Shown here: in pieces, positions 1 through 8,346 of the stretch
How positions within the stretch are numbered: the first letter of the stretch is position 1
Layout of the letters: the number at the start of each line of letters is the position of its first letter
NCBI GenBank assembly: GCA_046349635.1
Contig: JAXMBX010000021.1
Span: 1-64,000, forward strand
Length of the DNA stretch: 64,000 nt
Direction: 5' to 3'
From: JAXMBX01 sp046349635
Lineage (GTDB): Bacteria; Planctomycetota; Planctomycetia; Planctomycetales; Planctomycetaceae
Translations under genes and position numbers: made by a program
The notes under the pieces: generated by a model
Seen by the model: the letters and a program-made list of their open reading frames with translations, nothing else
What the model was told of the DNA's origin: nothing
Database searches by the model: none

Positions 1-1805
1 ACTTCCGACGCCTTCACGGTTTCCGTCGGAGCGGCTTCCGATTTTTCTCCGGGGAGAGGCGGCAGGCTGACCGGATGGTTCGCACTCACACGCGAAATGC
101 CCCCCTGTTCCAGGTCTTCCTGTTCCAGAGAGGCGGTTCGGGCACCGGAGAATTCAGTCTCTTTCGAGGCGAATTTCTTGCCGGCTTTGGCCGAGCCGTT
201 TCGCCCCTGACGATCGTCCTCAATCGGCTGCACGTTCGGAGACAACGCGGGCAAGGCTTCGGCTGCCGGCGGACGTCCCACCGAAGCCGGAGCGGACTTC
301 ACTTCCGCTTTCGGAGCGGCAGTGCGTTTGGCCGTCCCACCCCGCAGTTGATTCAGACGTTTCAGCAGCACGGAGGGGCGTTCTTCCCCTTCTTCGTAAG
401 CCAGCTCGTGGGTCCGTTCCAGTTCGGCAGCGGATTCCACCAGAGCACAGGCGTCATCAATCTGGTTTTTTTTTACCGCGGCCAACGCCTGCAGCATCAG
501 GTCATCCGCTTCGTCCCGGGGCGTTGCGGCAGGCTTCTTCTTCGAAGCTTTCGCGCTCGGCTCATCCAGTTCCGTCGCTTCCGGCGGAAGTGCTTCCTGC
601 TTTTCTTCCGCGTCATCAAGCCGCGGCAGGTCTCGCACGTCGTTCTTGGGTGCTTTCTTGGCAGCAGCCTTGGAGGTCGCGGCCGGCTTTTCGTCGAACA
701 GGTCTTCCAGCAATTCGTCCCCGGTTTCTTTCTTTTCGGTCGCTTCTTTCTTCACCGCCTTGGCGGGCTTCACCGCGGACTTCTTCCCGGCCGGGGCAGA
801 CTTGGATTCGTCCGCACTGTTTTCAAACTCGGCAAACGGGTTCTCACCCGAGCTTTCCTCGTGGCTCACCGTCTGGGATTTCCCTTTCCGGGCCGCCACC
901 ACGTTTTCGGCGTCACGTTCTTCATCCAGCAACGCCTTCAGGTGATCGGAAGAGGACGCGTCCGCGGCGGCGGGCTTGGTCTTCTTCGCAGGGGCCTTCT
1001 TCTCCAGCCCCATCGCGGCGATTTCCTGGTCCAGTTCGTCCAGCATGTCGGCGTCTTCGGTCGGGCGGATATCCTTCGTCTTCTTGGCGGTCGGAACCCG
1101 AATGTCGTTCTTCGCGACCTTTGTCTCGGCCGGACGATCTTCCAGGAACGGATCCTCCTCAGCAGCCTTTGATTTCTTCACGGCCGGCTTGTCCGTCTTC
1201 GCGACGCTGCCGAACGGATCGTCCGCACTCATCACGCCACGCACACGACCCCCGGCGGGCTTGTCGCCGGATTTGGAGAAGCGATCCGCAATCGCGTCCG
1301 CGTCATCCTTCGGAGCTTTATCCTTTGTGCTGCTCGGCTTGCGAGCCGTCGCAATCTCTTTGTCTTCCTTGTCGTCGAAAGCGGTCTCTTTATCCTTGCC
1401 ACCGACCTTCTTCTGGTTGGCAATCATGCTGCGGGGGTCGCCCGGCTTGTAGGACTTTGACTTCGAGGACTGGTTCTCGACCATCTTGGTCTCTTCCTTG
1501 TCCTTCGATTTAGGGTCTTTCTCCTTATCAGCCGGAGCCTTCTTCGCCAGCGCCTTTTCGCTCTCCTTGGCTTTGTCAGCCGCGGCTTTCGCCTTCGCCT
1601 TGGATTTTTCGTCCTTGGCGATCGCCTCTTTCTTAGCATCGCTCTTCGCGGTGTCGTCTTTGCCCCAGGAGGGAACGACCTTCGCCACCCAGTCGCGGGG
1701 GCCGGTGGCACAACCGCTGGTCAATGTCAGGGATCCGCCCAGCATGACGAGGGCTACGGCGCTCACCCAGCCACGTCCGCAAGAAGTAGAAACTGTCGAT
1801 TTCAC
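1..1805 (-). CDS. Lys/Ala/Glu-rich secreted lipoprotein, C-terminus cut by window edge
   Basis: An open frame of about 601 codons runs from a GTG at 1805 off the left edge of the window. The first 35 residues form a lipoprotein signal: a short basic start, a hydrophobic stretch, and a lipobox TSGC with the acceptor Cys at about residue 32. The mature part is extremely rich in Lys, Ala, Glu, Asp and Pro (for example KKAPAKKTKPAAAD) and probably disordered, with short helical patches. A GGGGGGA purine run lies about 8 nt before the GTG. Long open frames on the plus strand here are mirror images of this biased composition. The function is unknown. It is the first minus-strand gene left of nfo, with a 156-nt gap. 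The residue composition resembles histone-H1-like tails, but the signal peptide argues for an envelope location. Confidence 0.8.
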   Translation of the reverse strand, partial: MKSTVSTSCGRGWVSAVALVMLGGSLTLTSGCATGPRDWVAKVVPSWGKDDTAKSDAKKEAIAKDEKSKAKAKAAADKAKESEKALAKKAPADKEKDPKSKDKEETKMVENQSSKSKSYKPGDPRSMIANQKKVGGKDKETAFDDKEDKEIATARKPSSTKDKAPKDDADAIADRFSKSGDKPAGGRVRGVMSADDPFGSVAKTDKPAVKKSKAAEEDPFLEDRPAETKVAKNDIRVPTAKKTKDIRPTEDADMLDELDQEIAAMGLEKKAPAKKTKPAAADASSSDHLKALLDEERDAENVVAARKGKSQTVSHEESSGENPFAEFENSADESKSAPAGKKSAVKPAKAVKKEATEKKETGDELLEDLFDEKPAATSKAAAKKAPKNDVRDLPRLDDAEEKQEALPPEATELDEPSAKASKKKPAATPRDEADDLMLQALAAVKKNQIDDACALVESAAELERTHELAYEEGEERPSVLLKRLNQLRGGTAKRTAAPKAEVKSAPASVGRPPAAEALPALSPNVQPIEDDRQGRNGSAKAGKKFASKETEFSGARTASLEQEDLEQGGISRVSANHPVSLPPLPGEKSEAAPTETVKASE

Positions 1806-1961
1806 GATTGAGATCCCCCCAGTATTCGATCCGCGAGAACTAGACACCTGCCGTGCCTGTCTTCATAGAATCGTCTGGAGGTGAAATACGGCTTTAGAGT
1901 TTTGTACCGATTCTCGCGATTGTGACGCCGGTACCGTCTCTTCCCGTCTCAATCCTGGGAA

Positions 1962-2825
1962 TCACGCACGCCCGGCGATCAAACTCTTAAGCGTTCGCAA
2001 GTTAATGGCGTCCAATTGCTCCCCGTCTTCTTCCCCTTTGGCGGTCTCAAGGTACATCGGTACTTCGAAAAACCGGGGGTCGTTTAACAAATGGCGGAAC
2101 GGCTCCAACCCTAACTCTCCCCGGCCGATATGAGCGTGCCGGTCCACCCGGCTCCCTAAACCCTTCATACTGTCATTCAGGTGGAAGGCCTTGATCCGCT
2201 CCACGCCAATCAGCCGGTCGAACTCCTCAAACGTTGCGGCATATTCTGCCGCTGTCTGCAACGGATACCCCGCCGCGAAAATATGGCACGTGTCCACGCA
2301 CACACCAAACCGTTCCGGGTCAGCCGCCCCATCCAGAATCGCCTGCAACTGCTCGAACCGATATCCCAGGTTCGATCCCTGGCCGGCGGTCGTCTCTAAT
2401 AATGTCAGCGTCTTCACGCCCGGAGTTCTCCGGTGCACTTCATCCAGTCCGGCGATGATCCGCGCAATTCCCTCTTCCGGAGTCGAAGTGACATGGCTCC
2501 CCGGATGCATCACCACGCCGATCAACCCCAGCATTTCCGCCCGTTCCAGCTCATGGGCAAAGGCATCGATCGACTTGTTCCACAATTCTTCAGCGGGGCT
2601 GGCGAGGTTGATCAGATAACTGTCGTGCGCCACGGGATGATGAATCCCCGTCCGTTCCAGCGAGTCCCGAAACGTCCGAATCTCTTCCTGCGTAATGGGT
2701 TTCGCACGCCATTGATTGTTGTTCTTGGTGAACAACTGCACGCAATCCATACTCAGGGACGCCGCCGATTCGACCGATTTGTAATACCCCCCCGCAATCG
2801 AGAGGTGAGACCCGAGGATCGCCAT
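1962..2825 (-). CDS. nfo: Deoxyribonuclease IV (AP endonuclease Nfo)
   Basis: The 287-residue product matches the endonuclease IV TIM-barrel family in length and motifs. The family cuts DNA 5' of abasic sites in base-excision repair and uses three zinc ions. Visible ligand motifs are VAHDSYLINL (His67), MHPGS (His107), LLETTAGQG (Glu144), CVDTCHIFAAGY, HLNDS and the C-terminal YLETAKG. It starts MAILGSHLSIAGG, typical for the family. It lies 39 nt downstream of a DUF1501 gene on the same strand, with no obvious functional link. All zinc-site motifs are intact, so it should be active. Identification is secure. Confidence 0.97.
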   Translation of the reverse strand: MAILGSHLSIAGGYYKSVESAASLSMDCVQLFTKNNNQWRAKPITQEEIRTFRDSLERTGIHHPVAHDSYLINLASPAEELWNKSIDAFAHELERAEMLGLIGVVMHPGSHVTSTPEEGIARIIAGLDEVHRRTPGVKTLTLLETTAGQGSNLGYRFEQLQAILDGAADPERFGVCVDTCHIFAAGYPLQTAAEYAATFEEFDRLIGVERIKAFHLNDSMKGLGSRVDRHAHIGRGELGLEPFRHLLNDPRFFEVPMYLETAKGEEDGEQLDAINLRTLKSLIAGRA

Positions 2826-2864
2826 AAGTCGTGACTGCTCTTTCGATTCTATACTGATTCAAAT

Positions 2865-3785
2865 TTAAGCTGAGAGTGCGCCTGTCAGGATCCGCCGCGA
2901 AAACTCGGCGGGAGAAATCGAACCGCCGACCGGTTCGAAACCATGTCGATCGCTCCCCCCCAGGACGGTTCCTCCTTCGATCCCCGCCCCGGCCACCAGA
3001 TTCGTCCAGACCTCTTTGTGATGGTCTCGCCCACCCCGGGCATTCAAACGGGGCGTCCGTCCCATGTCGCTGACCACCGCCACCGTCGTCTCCTGCAACA
3101 ACCCGGACTGCTGCAGATCCATGAGCAAAGCCGACAGCGATTGATCCAACTGCGGACAGAGAATGCGCGCGTAATCATCGAGCGTCGTCTTCAAATCCCC
3201 CCCATCCGCATGCATGTCCCACGAGAGGGTATTCAGCAGCCCGGCGAAGTGATGCACAGTCATCCGTTCGACCCCCGACTCCAGCAGCTTTCGAGCCAGC
3301 AGCAGATTCTGTCCCAGCGGAGACTTTCCATATCGCAGCGCATCCTGAACTGAAAAACTCCCCTGCTGCTCCAGTCCCGGACGGAGCGGAAAACGGGGAG
3401 ACGCCGGCCCCGGAAACAATTCGAACGTATCCGCCAGCAGCTCTCCGTAACCGCTCAAATCGTGGATCTGTGGTCCGGGGGCCGACATCGACCGAACCAG
3501 CGAAAACGTATTCGCTAACTGTGCCAACCGGGGGAAATGCTCGCTGATCTGCACCCCGGGGACGGACGTCTTGATCGCACGGAATGGCCCCCGGATCTCG
3601 CTGGGAGCATTCGGTTTAGGATCAAACGTATCAATGTGGCTGGCCCCGCCGGTCAGCAAAACTGTCAACAATCGTCGCGGAGACGAAAGCCCAGCCATTC
3701 CCTGCAACGGTTTCGACAACACTGCGAGGGAAGAAAGGGAACAACCCAGCCATTCGCGCCGGTTCAAGGTGATGTTTTCAAGCAT
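2865..3785 (-). CDS. Short DUF1501 family protein
   Basis: The product of 306 residues carries DUF1501 hallmarks: LTGGASHIDTFDPKPNAPSE near the N-terminus, GPFRAIKTSVPGVQISEHFPRLA, SWDMHADGG, LDQSLSALLMDL and SDMGRTPRLN. DUF1501 proteins are secreted planctomycete proteins distantly related to sulfatases and alkaline phosphatases; their substrates are unknown. The usual length is about 420-480, so this copy lacks roughly 130 residues of the central region and ends early, without a frameshift. I chose the ATG at 3785 (MLENITLNRREWLG), which places an NRREWLG Tat-like motif at the N-terminus; an upstream GTG or ATG would add 37 residues unlike the family. No planctomycete cytochrome partner gene is adjacent. 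Confidence 0.85.
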   Translation of the reverse strand: MLENITLNRREWLGCSLSSLAVLSKPLQGMAGLSSPRRLLTVLLTGGASHIDTFDPKPNAPSEIRGPFRAIKTSVPGVQISEHFPRLAQLANTFSLVRSMSAPGPQIHDLSGYGELLADTFELFPGPASPRFPLRPGLEQQGSFSVQDALRYGKSPLGQNLLLARKLLESGVERMTVHHFAGLLNTLSWDMHADGGDLKTTLDDYARILCPQLDQSLSALLMDLQQSGLLQETTVAVVSDMGRTPRLNARGGRDHHKEVWTNLVAGAGIEGGTVLGGSDRHGFEPVGGSISPAEFSRRILTGALSA

Positions 3786-3855
3786 GGTGATCACTCGACA
3801 AGGTTCTGGATTCTCGCTGCGGAATCTTAATCTAACCGGCACTTCTCCATAACAC

Positions 3856-3869
3856 GAGCGAATTCGCTC
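3856..3869. promoter_or_regulatory. 14-bp perfect palindrome upstream of the short DUF1501 gene
   Basis: GAGCGAATTCGCTC is a perfect palindrome in the 103-nt gap between the acetyltransferase stop (3889) and the DUF1501 start (3785), both on minus. It lies about 70 nt before the DUF1501 start. It could be an operator or the stem of a weak terminator after the acetyltransferase gene. There is no T-run, so an operator is slightly favoured. Function is inferred from position and symmetry only. Confidence 0.3.
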
Positions 3870-3888
3870 AGTGGACCGCCACCGCGAT

Positions 3889-4350
3889 TCAGGCACACCC
3901 GCTCAAAAACTTTTCGCGGACCAGATACCCCGCCGGAACCATCTGCAGTTTCTCGTACACCGCATGTGCCTCGTCGTTGTGAGTCTCGACATACAACCTT
4001 AATCCTACAACGTCCCCCGCCTCACGGGCCTCCCGTTCCAGGTGTTGAAACAACGCCCGAAACACCCCTTGGCCACGATAGTCTGCGTGAATGTAGACGC
4101 TCTGGATCCACCAGAAGAATCCGTTCCGCCAGTCGCTCCACTCCCAGGTGTGCATCAACTGTCCCACCACCTCCCCATCATGGACCGCAACGAAATATCG
4201 TCCTCGCTGCGGATCGCGGAGCAAGTTCTGGACTCCCTGCGTCAGCACGGCGGTCGAAAGCGTTTTCCCTTCCGTCTCCGCCGCCAGCCGGGTGTTGAAC
4301 TCCACGATCGTGGTCCAGTCTTCGAACACCCCCGCTCGAATTTCGATCAT
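3889..4350 (-). CDS. GNAT family N-acetyltransferase
   Basis: The 153-residue product begins MIEIRAGVFEDWTTIVEFN and contains the GNAT acetyl-CoA loop as VYIHADYRGQGVFRALFQHL (R/QxxGxG/A form), followed by a C-terminal LYVETHNDEAHAVYEKLQM strand-helix typical of the fold. Such enzymes transfer acetyl groups to small amines or proteins; the substrate cannot be read from the sequence. I chose the ATG at 4350 because GAGG sits 6 nt upstream; a GTG 12 nt earlier is also in frame. It is followed on the same strand by the DUF1501 gene after 103 nt and may share its transcript. Confidence 0.92.
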   Translation of the reverse strand: MIEIRAGVFEDWTTIVEFNTRLAAETEGKTLSTAVLTQGVQNLLRDPQRGRYFVAVHDGEVVGQLMHTWEWSDWRNGFFWWIQSVYIHADYRGQGVFRALFQHLEREAREAGDVVGLRLYVETHNDEAHAVYEKLQMVPAGYLVREKFLSGCA

Positions 4351-4769
4351 GCCGCGCCTCACTCACCTCTGGGACACACTTTCCTCGCTGCAACTTGCAG
4401 CCCTGACAGAACGCCCCGATTCTGAGCGATTGTCACAATCGTTACCAGCGACAGGAAGCGCCCGCCTCGCCGCGGGAAAGGACCGCATTTCGGCGGAAAC
4501 TGCCGCAATATTCCATGAATTTTCTCCGATCCGGCAAAAAATCAGGCCGTCCCCGCTAAGACTGTCATTAGCTTTACACCTCACCGCAAAGGCCGCCTCG
4601 CGCGCACTTTCTCCAGATGGAATGCAATTCACATGCGAAGGAATGGCGATATTTACTGCGGGGCAGAATACATCCTCTTTTCCGGAACGCCTCGTTTCGG
4701 AAGATTTCATGCCGGGGCAACGCATGTCGCGATCCCGGCCTCAACACGCATCACGACGGAGGTTCGACC
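4351..4769. other. Divergent intergenic region of 419 bp
   Basis: This stretch separates the minus-strand acetyltransferase from the plus-strand coiled-coil gene. No supported coding region was found: frames through it have no family resemblance, and the long plus-strand frame entering the coiled-coil gene from 4617 lacks a ribosome site. It contains a 15-bp palindrome at 4427-4441. No convincing -35/-10 pair was recognised. Confidence 0.5.
4427..4441. promoter_or_regulatory. 15-bp palindrome, candidate operator
   Basis: CGATTGTCACAATCG has two perfect 7-bp arms around a central C. It lies in the divergent region between the acetyltransferase and the coiled-coil gene, 77 bp upstream of the former start. 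This size and symmetry suit a dimeric helix-turn-helix repressor, but no cognate regulator is encoded in the window. Confidence 0.35.
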
Positions 4770-5879
4770 TTGTCAACGAATAACTTCCAGGATGAGACGC
4801 GGCTGAACGTGGCGGACGGAACGGAAATCGCCACCCAGCGGAACATGTGGGGAATGATGGGACTCGGGCTCGCGATCGGCCTGCTCGGAATGAATCTCCT
4901 CGTCGCTAATCCCATGCTCGACGAAATGCAGATGCTCCAGCGCGAAGTCGCGCTCCTCAAACACGAGATGCACGACCTCGTCGGAGTCCGTGGCGACATC
5001 CGCAATACCAACACTCTTCTGAGCAGCCTCAAGGAACAGGCCGCGCTCGTCGCGGAAGCCCGCGCGGTCGTGAACTCCGTTCGGGAGCTGCAGGACGACC
5101 TGATTCAGGAACGCGAGAATTCACTCAGCGCACGTCACGCTCTGGATGAACTCGTCGGCCTGCAGGAGAAAGTCCTCGATCAACGCGAATATCTGGTCCC
5201 CGGCCAGAAAGCCATCGAGAGCATCGCCTCCATGCACGACCGCCTGGTCGATCTCGGACACAACTCCGGAATCGACACCGCCATCCAGGGACTGGTGGAC
5301 CTGAAGAACCGGGTCATGGAATACACTGCCGATCTCTCCTCCGCCCAGGTCGCACTGACCGACCTCATCGGCCTGAAGAACATGGCCTTGGTCCAGGGGA
5401 ACGATACGGAACTGGCCCGCCAGAAACTCGCCAAGACCGTCGAACTGAACGCCGAACTCGCCAAGCAGACCTCCGACATTGAGATGGCCTCCCGTAATCT
5501 GCAGAGCCTCCTGCAGATCAAGGACAAGCTCCTGGGACAGACCAAGGATATCGCTGATGCCGTCCAGAACATCGAAATCCTGACCTCCTTCAACGATGAA
5601 TTCCAGAAGCAGGTCCGTTCGCTGGAAGGCATGCGGCAGGGGCTGATGGAAATCGTCATGATGGAAACCACCATCGGACGGGTCACCCGCATCCTCGAAC
5701 CGATCGCCCAGATCGGCAACATGCGGGGCCTCTCGGAAGTCGAAGTCCGCGAAGCCGCCCGCAAGATCCTCGAAAAGCGGGCCGCGAATATCTCCCAGAA
5801 GGCTGACACTCTCGACAAGCCCGCCGCTTCCAAAGCCGAAACCGGCAAAGATGTCGCCGTCCCGCAGCCCAAAGACTGA
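4770..5879 (+). CDS. Membrane-anchored coiled-coil protein
   Basis: I set the start at TTG 4770 because a perfect GGAGG (4758-4762) lies 7 nt before it; no ATG in this frame has such a site. The 369-residue product has about 26 polar residues, one membrane helix (about 27-46, MWGMMGLGLAIGLLGMNLLV), then roughly 290 residues of nearly uninterrupted heptad-like sequence. There, VxLxxLxGLKxxxL-type units (DLVGVRGD, ELVGLQEK, DLIGLKNM, SLLQIKDK) recur about every 40 residues, and the tail is Lys/Ala-rich. This architecture suggests an envelope spacer or structural rod. No enzyme motif is present and the function is unknown. A strong intrinsic terminator follows, so it is probably monocistronic. 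Confidence 0.85.
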   Translation: MSTNNFQDETRLNVADGTEIATQRNMWGMMGLGLAIGLLGMNLLVANPMLDEMQMLQREVALLKHEMHDLVGVRGDIRNTNTLLSSLKEQAALVAEARAVVNSVRELQDDLIQERENSLSARHALDELVGLQEKVLDQREYLVPGQKAIESIASMHDRLVDLGHNSGIDTAIQGLVDLKNRVMEYTADLSSAQVALTDLIGLKNMALVQGNDTELARQKLAKTVELNAELAKQTSDIEMASRNLQSLLQIKDKLLGQTKDIADAVQNIEILTSFNDEFQKQVRSLEGMRQGLMEIVMMETTIGRVTRILEPIAQIGNMRGLSEVEVREAARKILEKRAANISQKADTLDKPAASKAETGKDVAVPQPKD

Positions 5880-5907
5880 TTTCCAACTGACCTGAATTAA
5901 GATTCCG

Positions 5908-5947
5908 AACCGGGGCAGAGACTCTTCTCTCCCCCGGTTTTTCTTTT
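5908..5947 (+). terminator. Intrinsic terminator after the coiled-coil gene
   Basis: AACCGGGG (5908-5915) pairs with CCCCGGTT (5932-5939); an inner AGAGA/TCTCT stem extends the hairpin, which runs into TTTTTCTTTT. It starts 29 nt after the stop codon at 5879. Stem, loop and T-tract fit a Rho-independent terminator. Confidence 0.8.
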
Positions 5948-6147
5948 GGTATTCGATGTGTGGAACTCCCTCCTCCTGTGTTCGAAAGGACAGGGGTGGC
6001 GAGGGCAATAGGTATTTCTCGTCTTAGCGGAAGCCCCGGGAACCAGTGGTGAGGGATTGCCGCCAGAAACACTGTCGCGAACCCGTCCCACTGTCTAAAG
6101 TAGAGTGACTGAGATCCTGGCACCCCACTTCCGACCGCTGGAACATC

Positions 6148-7788
6148 ATGGCTGATTCCCGTCGCGCCGCGCAGACCGCTCCTTCCCCTGAACTCTGGCA
6201 GCCTCTCCTCCAGGAATTCCGTGAGCAACGGGCTCTCATCGCGCAAGGTGGTGGTAAGAAAGCTATCGACCGCCAGCATGAAAAAGGGCGGCTCACCGCC
6301 CGCGAACGGATCGCCAAACTGATCGATCCCGGCACCGATTTCATGGAACTCGGTCTCTGGGCCGCCTGGAAGATGTATGAGGAGTGGGGAGGCGCCCCTT
6401 CCGCGGGAGTCGTCTGCGGCGTCGGCCAGGTCTCCGGTCGCACTTGTCTCATCGCCGCCAATGACGCCACAGTGAAGGCCGGCGCTTTCTTCCCCATGAG
6501 CGCCAAAAAACTCCTCCGCGCTCAACGCATCGCCATGGAGAATCGTCTCCCTCTCATCTACCTCGTCGATTCCGCCGGCGTCTTTCTCCCGTTGCAGGAT
6601 GAAGTCTTCCCGGATGAAGATGACTTCGGCCGGATCTTCCGCAACAACTCCGTCATTTCCGCCCAGGGGATTCCCCAGCTCGCCGCCATCATGGGGCACT
6701 GCGTTGCCGGCGGAGGCTATCTCCCCGTCCTCTGCGACAAATCCCTCATCACGGAAGGTTCCGGCCTCTATCTCGCGGGACCTGCCTTGGTGAAGAGCGC
6801 CATCGGCCAGGTTGCCACGTCCGAAGAACTCGGCGGCGCCGAAATGCACACCCAGATCAGCGGCACCGTCGATTTCCGCGAGCCGAACGATGACAGTTGC
6901 CTAGAGCGCATCCGCTCCCTAGTCTCCTCTTATGCCCCCGATACCCAGGCTGAATGTTATCGCCCCTCACCTTCCGCCGAGCCCGCCATCCCGACTGCAG
7001 AAATCTACAATCACATCTCTCCTCATTCCCAGGCCCAGTACGAAATCCGCAAGATCCTCGAATGCCTTGTCGATGCCGATAGCTTTCAGGAATACCGCAC
7101 TGACTACGGCAAGACTCTGATCTGTGGCTATGCCCGCCTCGGCGGTTATCGCGTCGGCATCCTCGCCAATCAGCACCATCCGGAGAAAACCCCCCACGGC
7201 CTCGAATTCGGTGGCGTGATCTATCGCGAAAGCGCCGAAAAGGGGGCTCGCTTCATCATGGACTGCAACCAGAACTGGCTCCCCATCATCTTCCTGCAGG
7301 ACGTCAACGGCTTCATGGTCGGCAAGGAATCGGAGCAGGGGGGGATCATCCGGGCCGGCGCCAAGATGGTGAACGTCATCTCCAATAGCCGCGTCCCCAA
7401 ACTGACCGTCATCATTGGCGGCAGCTTCGGGGCCGGGAACTACGCCATGTGCGGTAAGGCCTTTGACCCCCGCCTCATTTACGCCTGGCCCAACGCCCAG
7501 TGTGCCGTCATGGGGGGCACCCAGGCCGCCTCAACTCTACTTGAAGTCCAGATCTCCGCCCTGAAACGCCAGGGCAAAACCCCCGATGCCGAGGAACTGC
7601 AGGAACTCCGCAAACAGACCGAAGCCTCCTATAAAGAGAAGACCGACATCCGCTACTCCGGTGCCCGAGGCTGGGTCGACGACATCATCGAACCGGACCA
7701 GACCCGCAAAGTGCTGATCGAATCCCTCAAGCTCACCACCCGCGCCGTGGGTGCCATCGACTTCAAAACCGGCGTCCTGCAGGTGTGA
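6148..7788 (+). CDS. Acyl-CoA carboxylase beta subunit (carboxyltransferase)
   Basis: The 546-residue product matches the carboxyltransferase subunit of biotin-dependent acyl-CoA carboxylases, closest in motif to methylcrotonyl-CoA carboxylase beta: KGRLTARERIAKLIDPG, then DSAGVFLPLQDEVFPDEDDF, FGRIFRNNSVISAQGIPQ, GHCVAGGGYLPVLCDKS, and in the C-terminal half ANQHHPEKTPHGLEFGGVIY and GSFGAGNYAMCGKAFDPR. The enzyme moves carboxyl from biotin to an acyl-CoA such as methylcrotonyl-, propionyl- or geranyl-CoA in the cytoplasm. No biotin carboxylase/biotin-carrier alpha subunit lies nearby, so the partner must be elsewhere; the substrate is therefore not certain. The start ATG at 6148 has a weak GGAAC site. 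It is followed 18 nt later by an unrelated gene. Confidence 0.93.
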   Translation: MADSRRAAQTAPSPELWQPLLQEFREQRALIAQGGGKKAIDRQHEKGRLTARERIAKLIDPGTDFMELGLWAAWKMYEEWGGAPSAGVVCGVGQVSGRTCLIAANDATVKAGAFFPMSAKKLLRAQRIAMENRLPLIYLVDSAGVFLPLQDEVFPDEDDFGRIFRNNSVISAQGIPQLAAIMGHCVAGGGYLPVLCDKSLITEGSGLYLAGPALVKSAIGQVATSEELGGAEMHTQISGTVDFREPNDDSCLERIRSLVSSYAPDTQAECYRPSPSAEPAIPTAEIYNHISPHSQAQYEIRKILECLVDADSFQEYRTDYGKTLICGYARLGGYRVGILANQHHPEKTPHGLEFGGVIYRESAEKGARFIMDCNQNWLPIIFLQDVNGFMVGKESEQGGIIRAGAKMVNVISNSRVPKLTVIIGGSFGAGNYAMCGKAFDPRLIYAWPNAQCAVMGGTQAASTLLEVQISALKRQGKTPDAEELQELRKQTEASYKEKTDIRYSGARGWVDDIIEPDQTRKVLIESLKLTTRAVGAIDFKTGVLQV

Positions 7789-7806
7789 CAAACGTCGAGA
7801 AGTGGC

Positions 7807-8346
7807 ATGAAGGTCACCACCTATTGGCTGTTAATCTTCTTCTGGCTCCTGTCAGCCTTGGGGTGTGCTGCCTTCACTCTCGTCTTCTGGATGGCAATCC
7901 TCATGGCCGCCGCAAGTGGCGAAGAGCGTTGTCTCCGTGACACTGGGATGCCATGCAATGATCTCATCCAGCAAATGAAGTTTTCTCCTTGGCAACCGGG
8001 AGGGAATTCGGTCCACTTGTTCCCCGGAAGCTTCACAAATGAGTATCATGAGTACCCAATCGTGCGTTATCGCGTCGGGCAGATTCATTTCTTTTTTGCA
8101 AAACTGACGTACTATCAGATCGAAATCCATAAGCCGAACGGAGAGAATTTCGTGTGGGCGGGCGAAGGACCAATTCGAACAGTCACTCGCCAGCCGCTCG
8201 TCTGGGAAATTGTGTTCGGTGGCTGGTTCTTTGGCAGTCTCTTCATGTTCTATCGAACAATCAAACGATTAGTCGCGTATGAGAAAGCGATGATCGCGGC
8301 ACGTAGGGATACAGAGTCACCTCCTCCAGAATGGATTGAACCATGA
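7807..8346 (+). CDS. Unknown two-helix membrane protein
   Basis: The product of 179 residues has an N-terminal hydrophobic segment (about 6-34, YWLLIFFWLLSALG onward) and a second at about 137-157 (VWEIVFGGWFFGSLFMFY), with a soluble middle domain of about 100 residues containing two cysteines. It is not a family I recognise. Its stop overlaps the start of the next gene by 4 nt (ATGA at 8343-8346), so the two are almost surely translated together. Codon use looks less GC-biased than that of the neighbours, a possible sign of recent arrival or weak selection. Confidence 0.75.
   Translation: MKVTTYWLLIFFWLLSALGCAAFTLVFWMAILMAAASGEERCLRDTGMPCNDLIQQMKFSPWQPGGNSVHLFPGSFTNEYHEYPIVRYRVGQIHFFFAKLTYYQIEIHKPNGENFVWAGEGPIRTVTRQPLVWEIVFGGWFFGSLFMFYRTIKRLVAYEKAMIAARRDTESPPPEWIEP

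Noticed and set aside
75..1884. Long plus-strand open frames across the first 1.9 kb
   Set aside because: They are Arg/Phe/Ser-rich mirror images of the Lys/Ala/Glu-rich minus-strand lipoprotein, lack ribosome sites and show no family resemblance.
2365..2390. tRNA TPsiC-like string (GGTTCGATCC) in the minus-strand nfo region
   Set aside because: It codes for conserved endonuclease IV residues and no cloverleaf can be drawn around it.
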